DNA from: Glebionis coronaria
Taxonomy: Eukaryota > Streptophyta > Magnoliopsida > Asterales > Asteraceae
Length of the DNA: 64,000 nt
Reading direction: 5' to 3'
NCBI GenBank assembly: GCA_025667525.1
Contig: CM046876.1
Coordinates: 21,911,224-21,975,223 of the forward strand
A program made the position numbers and the translations under genes. Positions 31,311-47,576 of this stretch are shown piece by piece. The notes under the pieces were generated by a model, which ran no database searches, was not told the origin of the DNA, and was given only the letters and a program-made list of their open reading frames with translations. Positions within the stretch are counted from its first letter, which is position 1. The number at the start of each line of letters is the position of its first letter.

Positions 31311-33481
31311 TGATGAGACTGCTTTTATACATAGTCTCATCGTCCAAAAAGGGCTTAAAATGCATAAAATATCATGAAAATACCCAAATATATGCTTGTG
31401 TTTGTTGCTCGTGTATTTTAGGTACGGATATTTAGAAAATGACAAAAGATCACAAGAATCATGCAAAAACGAACACAAGAAACGAAGCCACACATTGAAC
31501 CAAGCCCTAATGAAGAATTTTCCAAAGAAAGCCCTTGAAGATTTGAAGATTTATAAAGAAGGGTCGTCCAATATTGAAGAACTGACACTTTATACCCTTG
31601 TATCTTCATAATTACAAGATTGGTCCCTAAAGTTTGTCAAAAATATAGAAAGGGCCCTCCACTTTGAAGAATTAGCAATTTTAGTCCCTCATCAAAACTA
31701 AAATGTCAATATTAGTCCTTCTCAAAGTCAAACATACCATGAAGAACTCTAAGTTACAAGAATTACAAATTTGGTCCTTTGAAAATGTCAAAATTACCAA
31801 AAGGACCCTTGACTTTGAAGACATGGAAAAAATGGTCCCTCATTAATCATGATTTGGTAATTTCAGACCTCCAAAATGTCAATCATGCAAGTTAAGACCA
31901 TTATCCTTGAAGAAAATACCAAATCAGTCCTTCAAGAATCAAGAATTGGAAAGAAATACCCCTGAAAATACTTTGTAAAACCTTTTGGGGCAAAAGTGTG
32001 AAAAATGAAACTTCAATAACAAAGGAAATGAAGTTTGGCCGGATTTATTTACAAGTGAAAAAAGTTTGAGAGAATAGGGGCTAAATCTGGCAAACAAGAG
32101 AAGATACCTAGACCTATGGAATGGTGACACGTGCCTCATTAACTCTTTTCCACCAATCACCTTACTCCCTTCCTCCACATCACCATTCCACTTCATCAGA
32201 TTAATATTTATTAATCTTGGCGCCATTAACACAATTTTAAACTTAATCCAAACCAAAAATGGATTAAACACAGCAACTATTCACCAAGAATACAAATTGG
32301 GTATTTGTGTTTTAGCAAAAATTAAACCTCCATATTGTCCAGATTAATGATTAATGATGATTTAGTCAAAACCCAACCTTAAAAACTCATGCCACATCAC
32401 TCCTCAGTCCCACACAAGATTCCCCTTCTACACTCTTGTGCATACTGCCAAAATTTGGACAGCAATCTAACGTGTGTGATTCTAGCTTACTTTCTAAGCT
32501 TATTACAAGCCATTGGATTCACTTTTATCTTGCCAGGTCCACAAACAAACAAGAAAGAGTCACATGATCTTCAAAGTTTAAAACTCTACAAAGGGGCATT
32601 TCTGGGACTTCACAGCAATTAGGGTTACGTTTTTTAGCTCTTAACTAGTTCATTGTAGCTGATATAAGGCATATGACTCATTTCATTTCAGTTTGCTCTT
32701 GAATTTTCCTTTGTTCAAAATTCTGTAAATCCATATTCAGTTTAATGAAATGTGTTTGAATCTTTGAAGAAAACTCAAGTGCCATTGTTGTTTACTTCTT
32801 ATTATTGCTCTTAGTTTGATAATCTTGAATCTCATAATCTGTTTTTAAGGAGTGTGCAAAAGTTTGCACATTTTCCTTCAAGCTTGATATTTTGCTAAGT
32901 TTCTTGGTACACCTTGGAAATCTTGGGCTATAAAGCTGATCATAGCATCCTGATATTAAGTTATCAAGGTGTAGTGAAGCCTATAACTTGGGGATAATCA
33001 AGTGTGGGATACAAGAGTTGCATTAATCAAGGCTTTTTAACCTTTCTGTTTTTAATATTTTGCTTCCAACCTTGTTGAATCTTAGTAGGCTTTATTGTGG
33101 AAGCTTGTACTTGTTCTTGCTAGTACATAAGCTCAAAATTCATGGGTGTGGATGTACATCCATGAGGTATGCATACTTAATCCCAAAATCTGATAAAATA
33201 TTGGATATTTGTGATATTTATGTGTGACTTGTGTTCTTGTTGATTTTATGGTCTAATCTTGCTTAAATCTGCTTAATATATATGTTATTTTGCTAATTTG
33301 GGTTTGGGTGGTCTTGGATAACACTTTTGATTTGAAAATTTTGGATTTGAAAAGTTAAAAGGGTGTTTGGGATTACCTGTTTGAGATCATAACTTGATAT
33401 TGTGTTTGTGGAATGTGTTGTTTATGCTTTGTATCTGCTATATACTTGTTTGAGTGCATATTGCTGCAAGTTTTTGGGTTT

Positions 33482-33486
33482 GAAAC
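33482..33486 (+). repeat. Target-site duplication GAAAC (left)
   Basis: Directly before TGTGACAACC; repeated at 42508-42512 after GGTGTGACA. Confidence 0.9.
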
Positions 33487-36102
33487 TGTGACAACCATGG
33501 TTTTGGGGTTCGTCACTTAGACTACAGTTTAGGGTGTTTTGTGCAAATATGTGCTTTTATGTGCTTATGTGTTTATTTTGTGTGTTTGGAGTGAGGTTTG
33601 AATATCGTTTATGGGTATATGGTACTCATAAGTAAATCGAGGAACATTTATTTCATGTTCATGAGCTCACAAGGTAGTGACTATGAAATGAGATGGTGTT
33701 ATTTCGTGGCTTTGCGTATACGTATATGTATTATTAGAAAATCGTATTTTTACGATTCAGGGTTTGCATTTAGGTGTCTCGGATGAGGTATTTAGTCACA
33801 GGAATAATTTATGGGATGGTTTTAAGTCATTTAGGACTTAGTTATATAGTTAATTTCAAATTCTAAGAGTTTTTATAAAAATGTATATTTTTACGTTTTT
33901 ACGGTATACGCGTAAAAACTGACTAGTTTTACGGTTTTGAGGTTTCCGAGGCTTTAGGAGCTAAAATAAATTAAGGTAAATTAAGATATTATTAATAATA
34001 TATTAATAAGTAATAAAAAGAAAAAAAAATATAAAAATTCATATAATGGTCGGTTTTGGGATGCAAGAAAGAAAAAGAAAAGGGAAAAAAGGGAAAAAGA
34101 GGAACCGGGCTTTTGTAATGGGCCAAGGACTTGTTAGGAAATTATATAAAAACTTTTTATTAACAAAAAACATTCATAAAATCCCTGGAGATCAAGCTTA
34201 AGTCGAAATCCATGGAGTCTATTTAGAGTTTTCATATTTTTCTTGTCTTCCATTAATTCTAAGGTAAAAATCTTCAGTCTCTTTTTAATAAAATTGTTTT
34301 TTATTTTTTCTTAATCATTATATGATGGATCTAGGTTAGTGTTTATTAGAAAATCTGTAATTTAATGTTATCACAATGATATAGACATGATTAGAATAAT
34401 TAGGGTTAATGATTAAACATGATGAGGGTAATTGATTTGGTTAATTATATTAAATTCATTTTTAAAAACTGGGCAAAATTTTTGGGTCATTGTGTTGATC
34501 ATATCTAGAGTTTTACAAACTTTTAATTTTCGAATCTTATATCCCTGGAAAGGTAAATAAGTTGGCTTTCAAATTCAAGAAACAAGAACTAAATTGGAGG
34601 TCTGGAAGTGGGTCAAAAACAGGTTACATCAGTCGGGTGTCAAAATAGTTTTTGGATCAGCTTGTTTTCTTTTTATGTTTTGAATTGTTGGAGGTACTTA
34701 GGGTTATATTGGAACCTTCAAACGAACATGAGACTTAGATTATATATTAAATAAAATATCGGGAGGAGGTCTAAACAAATGGGTTAGGGTAAGACCCTCT
34801 AATCATAACAAACTTTTCATATGTTCAAAATCAGTAAATTCTGGATAGGTAAAAGTATATATATCTATGGAGGACTTAACAATGTCTTCAAGGTTGCGGC
34901 CAAAGCGGAGAGTTAGCTAACACATGTAAGGGTGTAGGGTTTCTTTTACAGAGGAAGTTGATTTGGTTAAGGGGGTGTTCGACCCATAGTTTAAGGTATG
35001 AAAAAGGGGACTGTTTTGGGTTAAATGTTAACGGGGTGAGTTATGAACTAAACTAAGTTAAGGACCTTATAGTGGGGTGTCATGAGATGCATATGGCATA
35101 TAAATGGGGTTAAGTTGTAGGACAAGGTTAGATATCTATCACAGATTGATGAGCCATTTTGGTATGTGGTTCATGTCTTGATTGTATACGTTTGTGTATT
35201 TAGATTTTGCTAGAGTGCGGGTACTTGGAGAAGCTTGTTCAGGTGAGTTTCATAGTCCCATATCTTTTTATGTTTTTTTACTTCCAGATGGGATGGAAGA
35301 GACACTTTATGGTTTTGTAAAGAATGCTGTGAATGTTTTTATGGTTTGTGATGGACTTGTGTGTACACTTATGTGATTAACTGCTATGTGATTCTTGATT
35401 GTGTTTATGATTTGGATCGGGGGACACGTAACGTCTCAGTTATTGTTGTTTGACTTGGTACCAAGGGGATGTTGACAAGGAGGGGCATTGGGATTGGTTC
35501 ATAGGTGTATGGGCGCCTATGGGACCATGGTTATTGGTAAGGCTGGGAGGCTTGGAAATTGTGGTTATTGGTAAGGCTTGGTGCCTTGGAATTGTGATTG
35601 TATGGTTAATCTTGAATGGTAGTTGTTAATGCATAATTGTAACACATTGTCCATACGTTATTTGATTGTTGGTGGTTATTCACAGCTTATTGTAACTATT
35701 TTGGGGTTGGAGTCTAAACCTATGACTCTCACCAACTTTATGTTGACGTGTTTTAGTGTCTCTTTCAGGTGATAATGTGGTTAAGCGTGAGAATAGGAGT
35801 GGCTAGCTGGGAGGCTTAGGATTGCATTGGAGGAACCCCCTTTCCTCTTAGTCTTTACTTATGTTTGAATAAGTGATACTTTGTAGACACCTATATGTTT
35901 GTTATTTGTTAATTGTATGTCTTTGGTAAGAGGTAGACATGTTACCTACTTACCTAGACGCCTGCATTGTTTGTGATATCTTCATGACATCGTGTCATCA
36001 TTTATGATGTTTCCAATTCATTTAGTTATCTCTATAGAAACTCTATTGTTGTGATGATATCCATACGCCACGCCCCATATTCCGTCATGGTGGGGTGTGA
36101 CA
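33487..36102 (+). mobile_element. LARD-like element: 5' LTR (2616 bp)
   Basis: TGTGACAACC...GGTGTGACA. A TATATAAA box lies at about 34143. Two adjacent ~35-bp copies of GTTATTGGTAAGGCTKGG (about 35530-35600) are reduced to one in the 3' LTR. Confidence 0.85.
34143..34150 (+). promoter_or_regulatory. LTR TATA box (LARD-like element)
   Basis: TATATAAA, conserved in the 3' LTR near 40456. Confidence 0.45.
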
Positions 36103-36105
36103 GAA

Positions 36106-36117
36106 TGGTATCAAAGA
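36106..36117 (+). other. Degenerate tRNA-iMet primer-binding site
   Basis: TGGTATCAAAGA, three bases after the LTR. It differs from the perfect iMet site at two positions. Confidence 0.7.
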
Positions 36118-39100
36118 CAATGGTTATAGAGAATTAGGTTGCCTAGTCTAGTAGCCTAGTCTATAGCTTAAGGGTCCATGCATGTAGGTGTCATAGGGTT
36201 ATATGTGCATTATATTATATGGAGTGCTTAAGTGTTAATTTCATTTTGGATATTTATTTACCTTCATACTTACTTACTGAGATATAATATATGTAAGTAC
36301 ATTCATTTATTTTCTATTGATGCGACGTATGAACTGGAAGTGTAGGAATCTATTTAGTGTTACCCATGTCGCGTAGAAGAAGAGGTGCGCTAGGTAATAA
36401 TAGGATAGTACCGATGTTGAGTATGCGACTAGTAGTAGATTCTAATTTCCGCTTAAATGGTTATGATCATTTTTTTATGTTGGATATTTTGTTGTTATTG
36501 ATTTTTTTTGGCGTTTGGGCCTCGAGTTATGAATGAAGTTAGGGTTGACGTATGAGATGTTCTTATTTTACCTATATGGTATATATAGAGTGTATTTTAT
36601 GTAGTATATATGTGGTAGACTTATGTGTTACGTGTAGTACTAATTTCTTATAAGTGTCGTCGTAGGAGGGAATACATGGGTGAAAGGGGACATCTATAAT
36701 TATGGAGGCCTACGTAATTATATATGTGCCACAACACCAATGGACTTCCAAGTATGGTTGCATGAAAAAGGGGTTAGTACATGCTTGTATATAATGAGAT
36801 CTGTATTTTGGGTATTTGTACAATAGGGGTTTATGTAATGGTTGCCTATGATATGGCTATGGTTTTTTTATGTTATATGTTTTGGGTTATAGTCATGTTG
36901 TGTGATTATGGGGTCACACGATATGGTTTGGTTTTGGTGATTGGTTTTATGCCTTGTTGTGGCATGGTGAGATGGTGATTACTCGTATGGAAAAACGAGT
37001 GTATGACGCGATCGATTGACTTGACATGTATGATAACGAGTATGTTTTGAGAGATTTAATGGGTATACATATGCGGATGTATATATACTAGAGATGTTAT
37101 GTTATTATATACGGGCGTTCAATAGTTATTATAACTTGAACGTACCTAGTGTTCTCTCGTGTTTAAGCAGTTTATTAGTGCTGGAGTTTGATGGAGTTCC
37201 AACGACGTTTTGAGTCTTTTTGATGTGTGTCTACATTCGGGTATGTATTTTAATTAATGAACTACTAAATTTCTTGCAAATAAGTCTGGCTAATTATAGA
37301 AAAACGATTTTGAAAATAATTTGTAAATGTATGGTAAGATATCGTGACTTGCATATCTTTTTATTAAGTTATAAAAAAAATTGTCTTAAAAATAATTGGA
37401 TTAGTTTTCTAGGTAACATGTGATAATACATTTTAAAGGGTAAAGAAATTTTACAATAATTTTCTTAAGTGGAGTTAAAATTTTAGAAGTATTTAAATGG
37501 ACGGAAAGAGTAAAAAGAGAGATTTTATTTTAATAATGATAATAATAACACAACACCTTGTAAACGTGTAATAGCTAGTTATAACAAGCCTAAATGGATT
37601 ATATAAAATAATTATAATATAGAATAAAATGAATAAAAACATCATATTTTATAAACACGTATTGGTTTCATAATAACAAGTGAAATGAGTTTAATGTGAG
37701 TAAACAAGATAATGGTTAGAATAACATTATACTATACTAACTATAGAATACCTTTGATAAAATAATGAAGATAAAAGATGAGTTTATTTTTAAATGAGAT
37801 GATAGATAAAGTAAGTTTTAGTACACTAACTGAGTTTTGCCCTTTGATAGTAACGGAGATGGTAAAATATGACTATGATTTCATTTATTGGTGTTAAAAT
37901 ATGGTCCTAATGTGAAGTAACTAATTGAGATGAAAATTTAAAATTTTCTAAGATATTGAAATTTGGTAATACAAATCGTCATGAGTCTATCTTTGTTGTT
38001 GGCACACTCCATTGATCTTTCTGATTACATTGTTTTGTTTTCAGTTGTTTTGGCTAGGGTTCATTTTACCCTATATTTTATTTTGGGACACGATTGTTTG
38101 GAATTCTTTTGGTACACGTCATGGTTGATTTAGTTATGGGGTTGTGGGAACGTTAGGATGAGAGGATAGAGTTGGGTAGTATTACTTATGGTTAGATATT
38201 AGAATGGACCGATGTATTTTGGTTTAAAGGTTGTGTTGAAGGAATGATTATGATTTGTTGAGTTTTGAAACTTAGATTGGTTACTGGAATAAGGGAGTAA
38301 GTAAAGTTAGTTGACTGTTCGTGGGAACGAGATGTCATGCTATGAGAAGTTGGTTGAAGTACCATTAGGATATTGATGAAAGTACTAGCGGATGTGAGGG
38401 TAGAGTAGAAAGTTTCTACTAACGGAAAGATGGGGTAAATAACACGCAAGGGAATTGGTATATTCATGGAGGAAAGGTAGTAGTAGACACGTGAAGGAAA
38501 ACATGGATGTGAAAGAATGATTGGTAGGAGGCTGATTAATGGTGAAGTCCAACAAGTAAGGAAGAGTGAGCCATTGAGGGGTTGAAGTACCTTTAGATAT
38601 ATTGTGGTTGATGAGTTTAAGTTAGAAGCTACTACGTAGTGTGAAGTTCCTAGGTAACATCATGGAGACGAGAAGGAGTGCGTGAAGAGCTACATCATGA
38701 AGAAAGGAGCCAAAAGGACTACGTGCCGGCTGCTAGAAGGATGCAAGAGATTTCAAAGGAGTCACAGAAGTTGCAAGGACTGGAAAGGTGACAAGCACTA
38801 TGATGGGATTCTCCGTATGGTTCATAACGAAGAAGGACAGATCGAGTACCAGAGTGGAGCTACAAAGAGCTGAACCAATGGATCGTGATCGAGTGACTAC
38901 ATAACATGGGAGATTAAGAACTCGTGGAAGTAACAAGGGGAGTCGAGTGACTACACAAAGATAGAATTTCGTGGCAATCAATATCGAGGGATGAATAGTG
39001 AAGCTGAGCGGAATAAGTTCGTGAAGAAGTGATTATAGGGTCAGTTTAGTGAAGGTGTTTATGAAGGATCTTTGGAAGAGAGAGTTATGCATTATACAAT

Positions 39101-40080
39101 GTAATAACGATTTCCATAGAGTTGATGAATTGAGTGAGAAATTTTGGTTGGACATGATAGTGAAGGAATTAGGGAGAACCATGGAAGGAGAGAACCAAGT
39201 ATTCCTAGAAGATGATGATTTAAAGTACCTCATGTTAGGTCCAAGGTCGTAATAGAAGTATGAGACTTGAGGAAAAATTTAGAATATGGCTTAGTTTAGA
39301 CATATGGAAACTAATATGGGTATAAGATGAGAGTGTGATCCGCATGGAATCACATGAAACTCTAGTTTGTCCCTATTAGGAGGGAGTAGGAGAACTGGTC
39401 GTGAGGAAAACAAGTGAAGCTACGTGGAAAATTTTGACGTATAGATGACTTGAAAGACGAGAATCATAACCTTGTGATGTATGCCATTAGCCGAGGAAGA
39501 AGAAGGAAGTGTGGATAGATGCGAATAATGAATGAAATAGGTCGAGATAGGAATCGTAGGTAAAACTTTGGTATAGCCTAATGAGTAGACTAAAGCACAA
39601 AGCATGTTGATATTGTTATAGTGTGGAAAAGGAAATGGCACTGACCTATATTGTTTGATTGGAAGGCTTAGTATCGATAATCGAGTCGATGAGGAGTTAT
39701 AGATGTGATGTGTCATGAGAGACGAAGGGTTTGGTCTAACTGAGACAACATGAGGAGCACTATGACCTTGAAGGTAAGACATTGGGTAGGTATAAAGGAA
39801 GTGTTGGGTATAAAAAAATATAAAAAAATCTTTCATTGAGGAAAGTGAGAAAAGAAGTGTATGGGTGCTACTAATGAGCTATCCAAATTTGATAGAAGTT
39901 GTTGTAACATGGGTTTGATGACAGTTGAAAGGACTAACTAATGAATATGTGAAATACCGTCATAGGTCACTTTTGTAAGGAAATTAGAAGTTTTAAGTGG
40001 TTTGGGTTAAGGACTAAAGGGATTGATGAACATGATTGGAAATGGATGGACGAAGTGAGAAATTGCTACAAGTATAGGAG
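36118..40080 (+). other. Internal region of the LARD-like element, no intact coding
   Basis: About 4 kb. ATG at 36366 opens a short Arg-rich start (MSRRRRGALGNNR) that could be a gag N-terminus remnant. Thereafter only short frames occur, without conserved motifs. From about 38500 the plus strand is purine-rich. No polypurine tract directly precedes the 3' LTR copy because that junction is truncated. Confidence 0.5.
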
Positions 40081-42507
<2,427 letters not shown>

Positions 42508-42512
42508 GAAAC
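42508..42512 (+). repeat. Target-site duplication GAAAC (right)
   Basis: Partner of 33482-33486. Confidence 0.9.
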
Positions 42513-44562
42513 CTTGAATCATACATTGTGCTATATCTTGTTGAATTTGACTGTTTTTGACCTAAGATTTTGGTAAAATCTAGAATTTATGCATGCTTAG
42601 GGTTAAAAGTTGTTAAAACATCATTATATAACATATGTGATAGATCCGAGTGATTGAATTTGGCTTGTTGGTCAATTGCATCAGCAAAAGAAAAATCTGC
42701 TTGTGTTAGTGTTCATCAGTAACCTTCATCTGCTTGAATCTTGATTTAGGCTTTGAGCCATTGTATGAAAACTGTTTAAACTTGTTCATTTAAGTTTATA
42801 ATAGCTTGTGTATGCTTTTGGTGCAATTTGGTTGGCTAAAATTTGCTAAAACAGCTTATAAGTTCATAACTGCTTATGTGTTCCTGTCTGGTGCATATCT
42901 GGTGATGTTTTGATTAAACTATACTAACTGGCTGTTAGTGATTGTGATTTCCTGATTGTTATTGACTCCTTATGATCCACTGATCATTTGGGTGCCTTTT
43001 TGTGACTTGAATCTCCAAAAAAAGTAACTAATGACAAAAAAGTCAAGAAGTCAAGCAGTGGAAAAAGTTTCCACTGCTCAACACCCAAAACTAGCCCCTG
43101 CTAGTGCAATTTTTCAGTTAGCTTATCAATAAGCCATTTTGGCTTGTCCAGACCTGTAACAACTTATTTTTGTGATAGATCTTCATCATTTGACCCATTT
43201 GTTTGAACTTGAGCTTATGAGACTTTGACTTTGACTTTTTGCTAGAAAACCAACTTATTTGACTTTTACATAGTGCTTATTTGCTTATTCAAGCTTATTG
43301 AGTGAACCTATTTGAAAACGTTTTGTTGATTAAGCTTAGTTAAGTCATTTAAAAGCTTTTGCAATTTGAATCAGCTCTTGGGATACCCTAGAACTCAAAA
43401 ACGACTATTTTGTCGTTTTCTGTAGATTGCTTAATGCATTTTCAGGCTTATTCCTTGGACTTTTTTCTAATTTCTTTTTACAGAAGTCTTAAGCAACTCA
43501 AAAGAAGCTTGTGTGTCTAATTTGAGCTTATGGCATCAGCTTATAGCTTAATGGGCCAAAAAGCCCATTAAGAATAAGCTATTTGGTATAAGTCAGCTTA
43601 TTTCACATTTTCAGCTTTTGGGCCTTTGAAAAGTTGTGTTTAAAATCAAATTTTGAGTCAGATAGGAGTTATTGGGCTAATTGGACAACATTTTTCTTAT
43701 TGGGCCTATTTGAGCCCATTAAGGGGTCTGTTTTGACTTTTAGCCCATTTCTAGGCCCATTAGGGGTATTTTTGTAATTTCAAGTTCATTTTCTGTTTAT
43801 TTAGGTTAAATTAAGCTAGTTTGCAAGTTTTTAGAATTTTTTATAAATTTTGGATTTTTAATATTATTTTATTATTATTTTATTATTAAAAATTAAAATT
43901 TAGATTTTTCAAGTTTTTACATTTTTCTTAGGTTAAATACATAAAGTTAGGAATGTTTCAACTTTTAGAATATTTTTATTGTCCTTAGATTAATTTTTAT
44001 AATTATTTTAAGTTTAAATAGTTTTTAATTGTTTTTAAATAGTTTTAGTTAACTTTAAAACTTTCACAAATTAGTTTTAAATTAAGTTAGGGTATTTTAG
44101 AGGTTTACAAAGTGATAAATCTCATTTTGGGATTTTTATTAATTAAATTGATTTTTAGGGCTTTAATTAACATTAAAAAATCATTATTTAATTAAATAAA
44201 AGGTTTGGGTGATTTTTGATTTTTTGTAAACTCTAATTACATTATTTAGGATTTATTGCAATTTTTTAGGAATTTTTAGGGTAAAATTTTAAAATTTGGT
44301 ACTTTTTACGGTTTTACGTGTACGACCCTTTCGTCTTAAGTGTAATCCGTCATCGTAACCGTCATTCTCTTCTTATCTCATTTCTATTTCCTTTCTCATA
44401 ATCATATAATCACATAATTAATCATTTCTTAACACACACACCAAGTCTCCTTGAGAACGATCCCCACTTTGGGTCATAACTTGTGATTTTCCTAAGTCAC
44501 TTGTTAATACTTACCCTAATTACCTTGTTTTCCTAAACAAGTGGTAAATTAAGACATCATTT

Positions 44563-44580
44563 TGGCGCCGCTGCCGGGGA
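44563..44580 (+). other. Athila primer-binding site, tRNA-Asp type
   Basis: TGGCGCCGCTGCCGGGGA follows the LTR by three bases and is complementary to the 3' end of plant tRNA-Asp with about one mismatch, as usual for Athila/Tat elements. Confidence 0.9.
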
Positions 44581-44585
44581 GGCGT
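44581..44585 (+). repeat. Target-site duplication GGCGT (left)
   Basis: Directly after the Athila primer site and before TGTAACACCCC; repeated at 54763-54767. Confidence 0.9.
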
Positions 44586-47576
44586 TGTAACACCCCATTT
44601 TGATAATGGAATGTCACGCGTAATTATGGCGTGTCATCAAAGCATACAAGGATAAATGGATAAAACATTACACGACCATAGGGATAACCGGAATCAAACA
44701 TCGGTTCCCAAACATAAGCCGAAAACATAATAAAGCAAAAGAAATGAATTAAAGACTAAACAAGCATAAGTATATGAAGGCAAAAAGGAAAAGAAGTCTC
44801 TAGCAGCTTCCATCCTATGCACGTCCTCCAAATGCTCGAGTCTTTCCCAGGGTACCTGCCGTTTTGGGACATGGAAAGGAAAGTAACGGCTGAGCAAAAC
44901 GCTCAGTGCACGGATATAGACATAGTATAGGTGACTAAAACATAATAGAGACTTAATAGCAACGGAAATGTATAAGTCCTGGAAAACCTGGAACATGTTC
45001 ATAAAACTGGTTTTATAGTTTGAAAAGCTTTATGTTTATCTTATGAAAACTGTTTAACGTATTTTACCATTAGCCAATATAGGTCATGAAAATCCACCGT
45101 GCATGAATACTTGGAGGGGTGACCTCATCATGCAAATTAGAGGGGCTGCCTCTAAATTAATATACTGGTTCTGGGTAGGAGGGATCAGCTCCTTGTGAAG
45201 GATGCAAGGCACACACCACATTCACCATGAAATCCTGACTGAAAAGATGTAACTAGGATGCACCCATACGCCCCACATGATAAATATAATATAAATTGCC
45301 AAAAGCTGAAGGGACGCCACGAGCAATCACTCCGCCGTGGTGAAGTCATAACATCAGTGCCTCTAATGTTATGGTTATGGTACCTCCATAACTAGGTGAA
45401 ACTGGTCATGCATGTATATGGCTATAGGTATTCTTAATTAAACATAAGCACATCAAATACGTACCTTATACTACGGGAAAACATTTGGCTGCATACGGGG
45501 AATCCTAATAAGGAAAGAATGTCCATACTGAAAGGACGGGAATCCGTACCTTATGTCCAGTGAACGAAGAAGATGAACTGAGCGGAATCCTACTTCCGTA
45601 TCACTAGTGCTACATAAATACATACATGAATAAGTATCTGCTTACTAAATACGTAGCTGATTTTATGTCATGTCTTAGCTTATTCTATATGTTCTTACCA
45701 TGTTTTACTGTTTAAAGCCTTAAACTGTGTTTATCTTATATTCTGTTTAATATGATTAAGTATTTCTAGTATTTCATGTATTATTATACTTACTGTGTAA
45801 TAATAATTAACTTTCCAAAAATAGCAGGTTTCCTAAAATAGAAAGTTTCCAAAAATAGAAAGTTTCCAAAAATAGAAAGTTACCAAAAATAGAAAGTTTC
45901 CAAAATAGAAAGTTTCCAAAAATAGAAAGTTTCCAAAAATAGAAAGTTTCCAAAAATAGAATTACTACTTAAAATAGATAAGTTTCTAAAAATAGAAAGT
46001 TTCCATAAATAGATTAGCTGCCTTAATTAAATAAGTTTCCATAAAAAGATTAGCTGCCTGAAATAAATAAGTTTCTAAAAATAGAAGGTTTCCATAAAAA
46101 GATTAGCTGCCTTATTTAATTAAGTTTCTAAAAAAAATAGAAAGTTTCTATAATTAGAATTAAGCTGGTTAAATAAGCTAAGTATATAAGCCTAAGCGTT
46201 TTCATGATTATTTTCTAAGTCATATGATATAATGTATAGTATATTAATTATTTCATGTAATTAAAATAAACTATAGGTTAAAATATTTAATTAAAGTATA
46301 ACATGTTTTTAATTAAATAAGGTTAAATACTTAGGTTAAAACATGTATTATTATTTATTAATAATATAACCTAAGTCATGTTAATTAATTAATTATAACC
46401 ATGGTTTTTAGATAATTAATTAATTATAAGTCTTAAAAATATAAAATACTTAGGTTAGTAATTTCATGATTTTAATAATAAAAATAACCTAAGTCATGTT
46501 ATTAAATTAATCATGTCATATTATTAATTTAATTTTAACATAAGATCATAAAAATAAAAATAAACTAAACATACACCATGAACCGGATCTTGACTAAGAA
46601 CCATGAACCGGACATGAAATCGACACCATACCCCGAACCAAATCGGGGTACCCCTTGTCTTGATGCTGCCGTGGGACCCACACCAACCAACTGGGACCAT
46701 ATGGTCTCGGTGGTGGTCGTGTAGCCAAACCGAGACCCTCTTGGGTTCGGTGTAGGATGCGGCCAAAACAAAACACCCCTAAAACATTACTTTTGATTTT
46801 ATTCAAACCCAAATTCATGTTAGATCTATGATTTAATTAGGTTTTATGAAAAAAATAACATGTTCTTAATTAATTAAAAGATTAAATCAAAAGAAAAAGG
46901 TTTAAAAGGATTACTGAGTGCGTGGATCTAAGTAACAATGAACAAACACGAACACCAACAAGAATTCCAAGATCAAAGATCAACAAACACCCCTTTGGTG
47001 TTGTTTGAGGGTGGCGGCAAAAAGGAGAAAAAGAAGGAGGAGGAGGATTTTAGGTTTATAGTAAGATTCTTCTGTAAAGTTAAATGAGTAGTGTAAATTT
47101 CCTTAACCTCCTTTTAGTAAATTTTGATGGGCTTGGCCCATCCTCCTTCCTAATTTCGTGGCATATGGGCCCACATGGGGCAACCCGATCATTTTCCGTG
47201 TCTAATTAATAAGTGTGTTCTCGTGTTCGTGTTTTACGTGTTTGTTCGTGTTTATTTGTGTTCGCGTTTTGTGTGTTCTCGTTAAATAATTATCGTGACC
47301 TAATATATTTATTTACGCTCGTAATAAATATATATGTAATTAATAATAGTTCATGATTTAATTACGTTCGTGATTTCATGATCGCATGTTCGTGATTAAT
47401 TATTGTTTAAATAATTATTGCGTGTTCGTGCGTAATAAATACTTATCATGTTCTAACACGTACGTAATACGTAAAATCCTAACACGTAAACGTAATCGTA
47501 CTATAAAAGGAAAGTTTTAATCTAGTACGTACGATCTTAAGGGTACTATTCATGATAAAAGCATGCGGGTTTTACA
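44586..47576 (-). mobile_element. Nested Gypsy: 3' LTR (2991 bp)
   Basis: TGTAACACCCC...GGGTTTTACA on the plus strand. It carries seven 17-bp units in the internal array, and 14 bp (about 44698-44711) absent from the other LTR. Open frames at 46524-46818 recur in the other LTR and are not genes. Confidence 0.92.
45812..45965. repeat. 17-bp minisatellite in the left LTR (about 7 units)
   Basis: AAAGTTTCCAAAAATAG repeated; one unit is TTACC and one is a base shorter. Looser variants continue to about 46150. Confidence 0.9.

Noticed and set aside
38682..39252. Short Lys/Arg-rich plus-strand frames as integrase remnants
   Set aside because: I could not align them to any integrase landmark; a resemblance near 39416 (SEATWK) is too short to count.
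46524..46818. Overlapping small minus-strand frames, repeated at 53708-54002
   Set aside because: They are present in both LTRs of the same element, overlap in three frames and show no motif; LTR sequence only.
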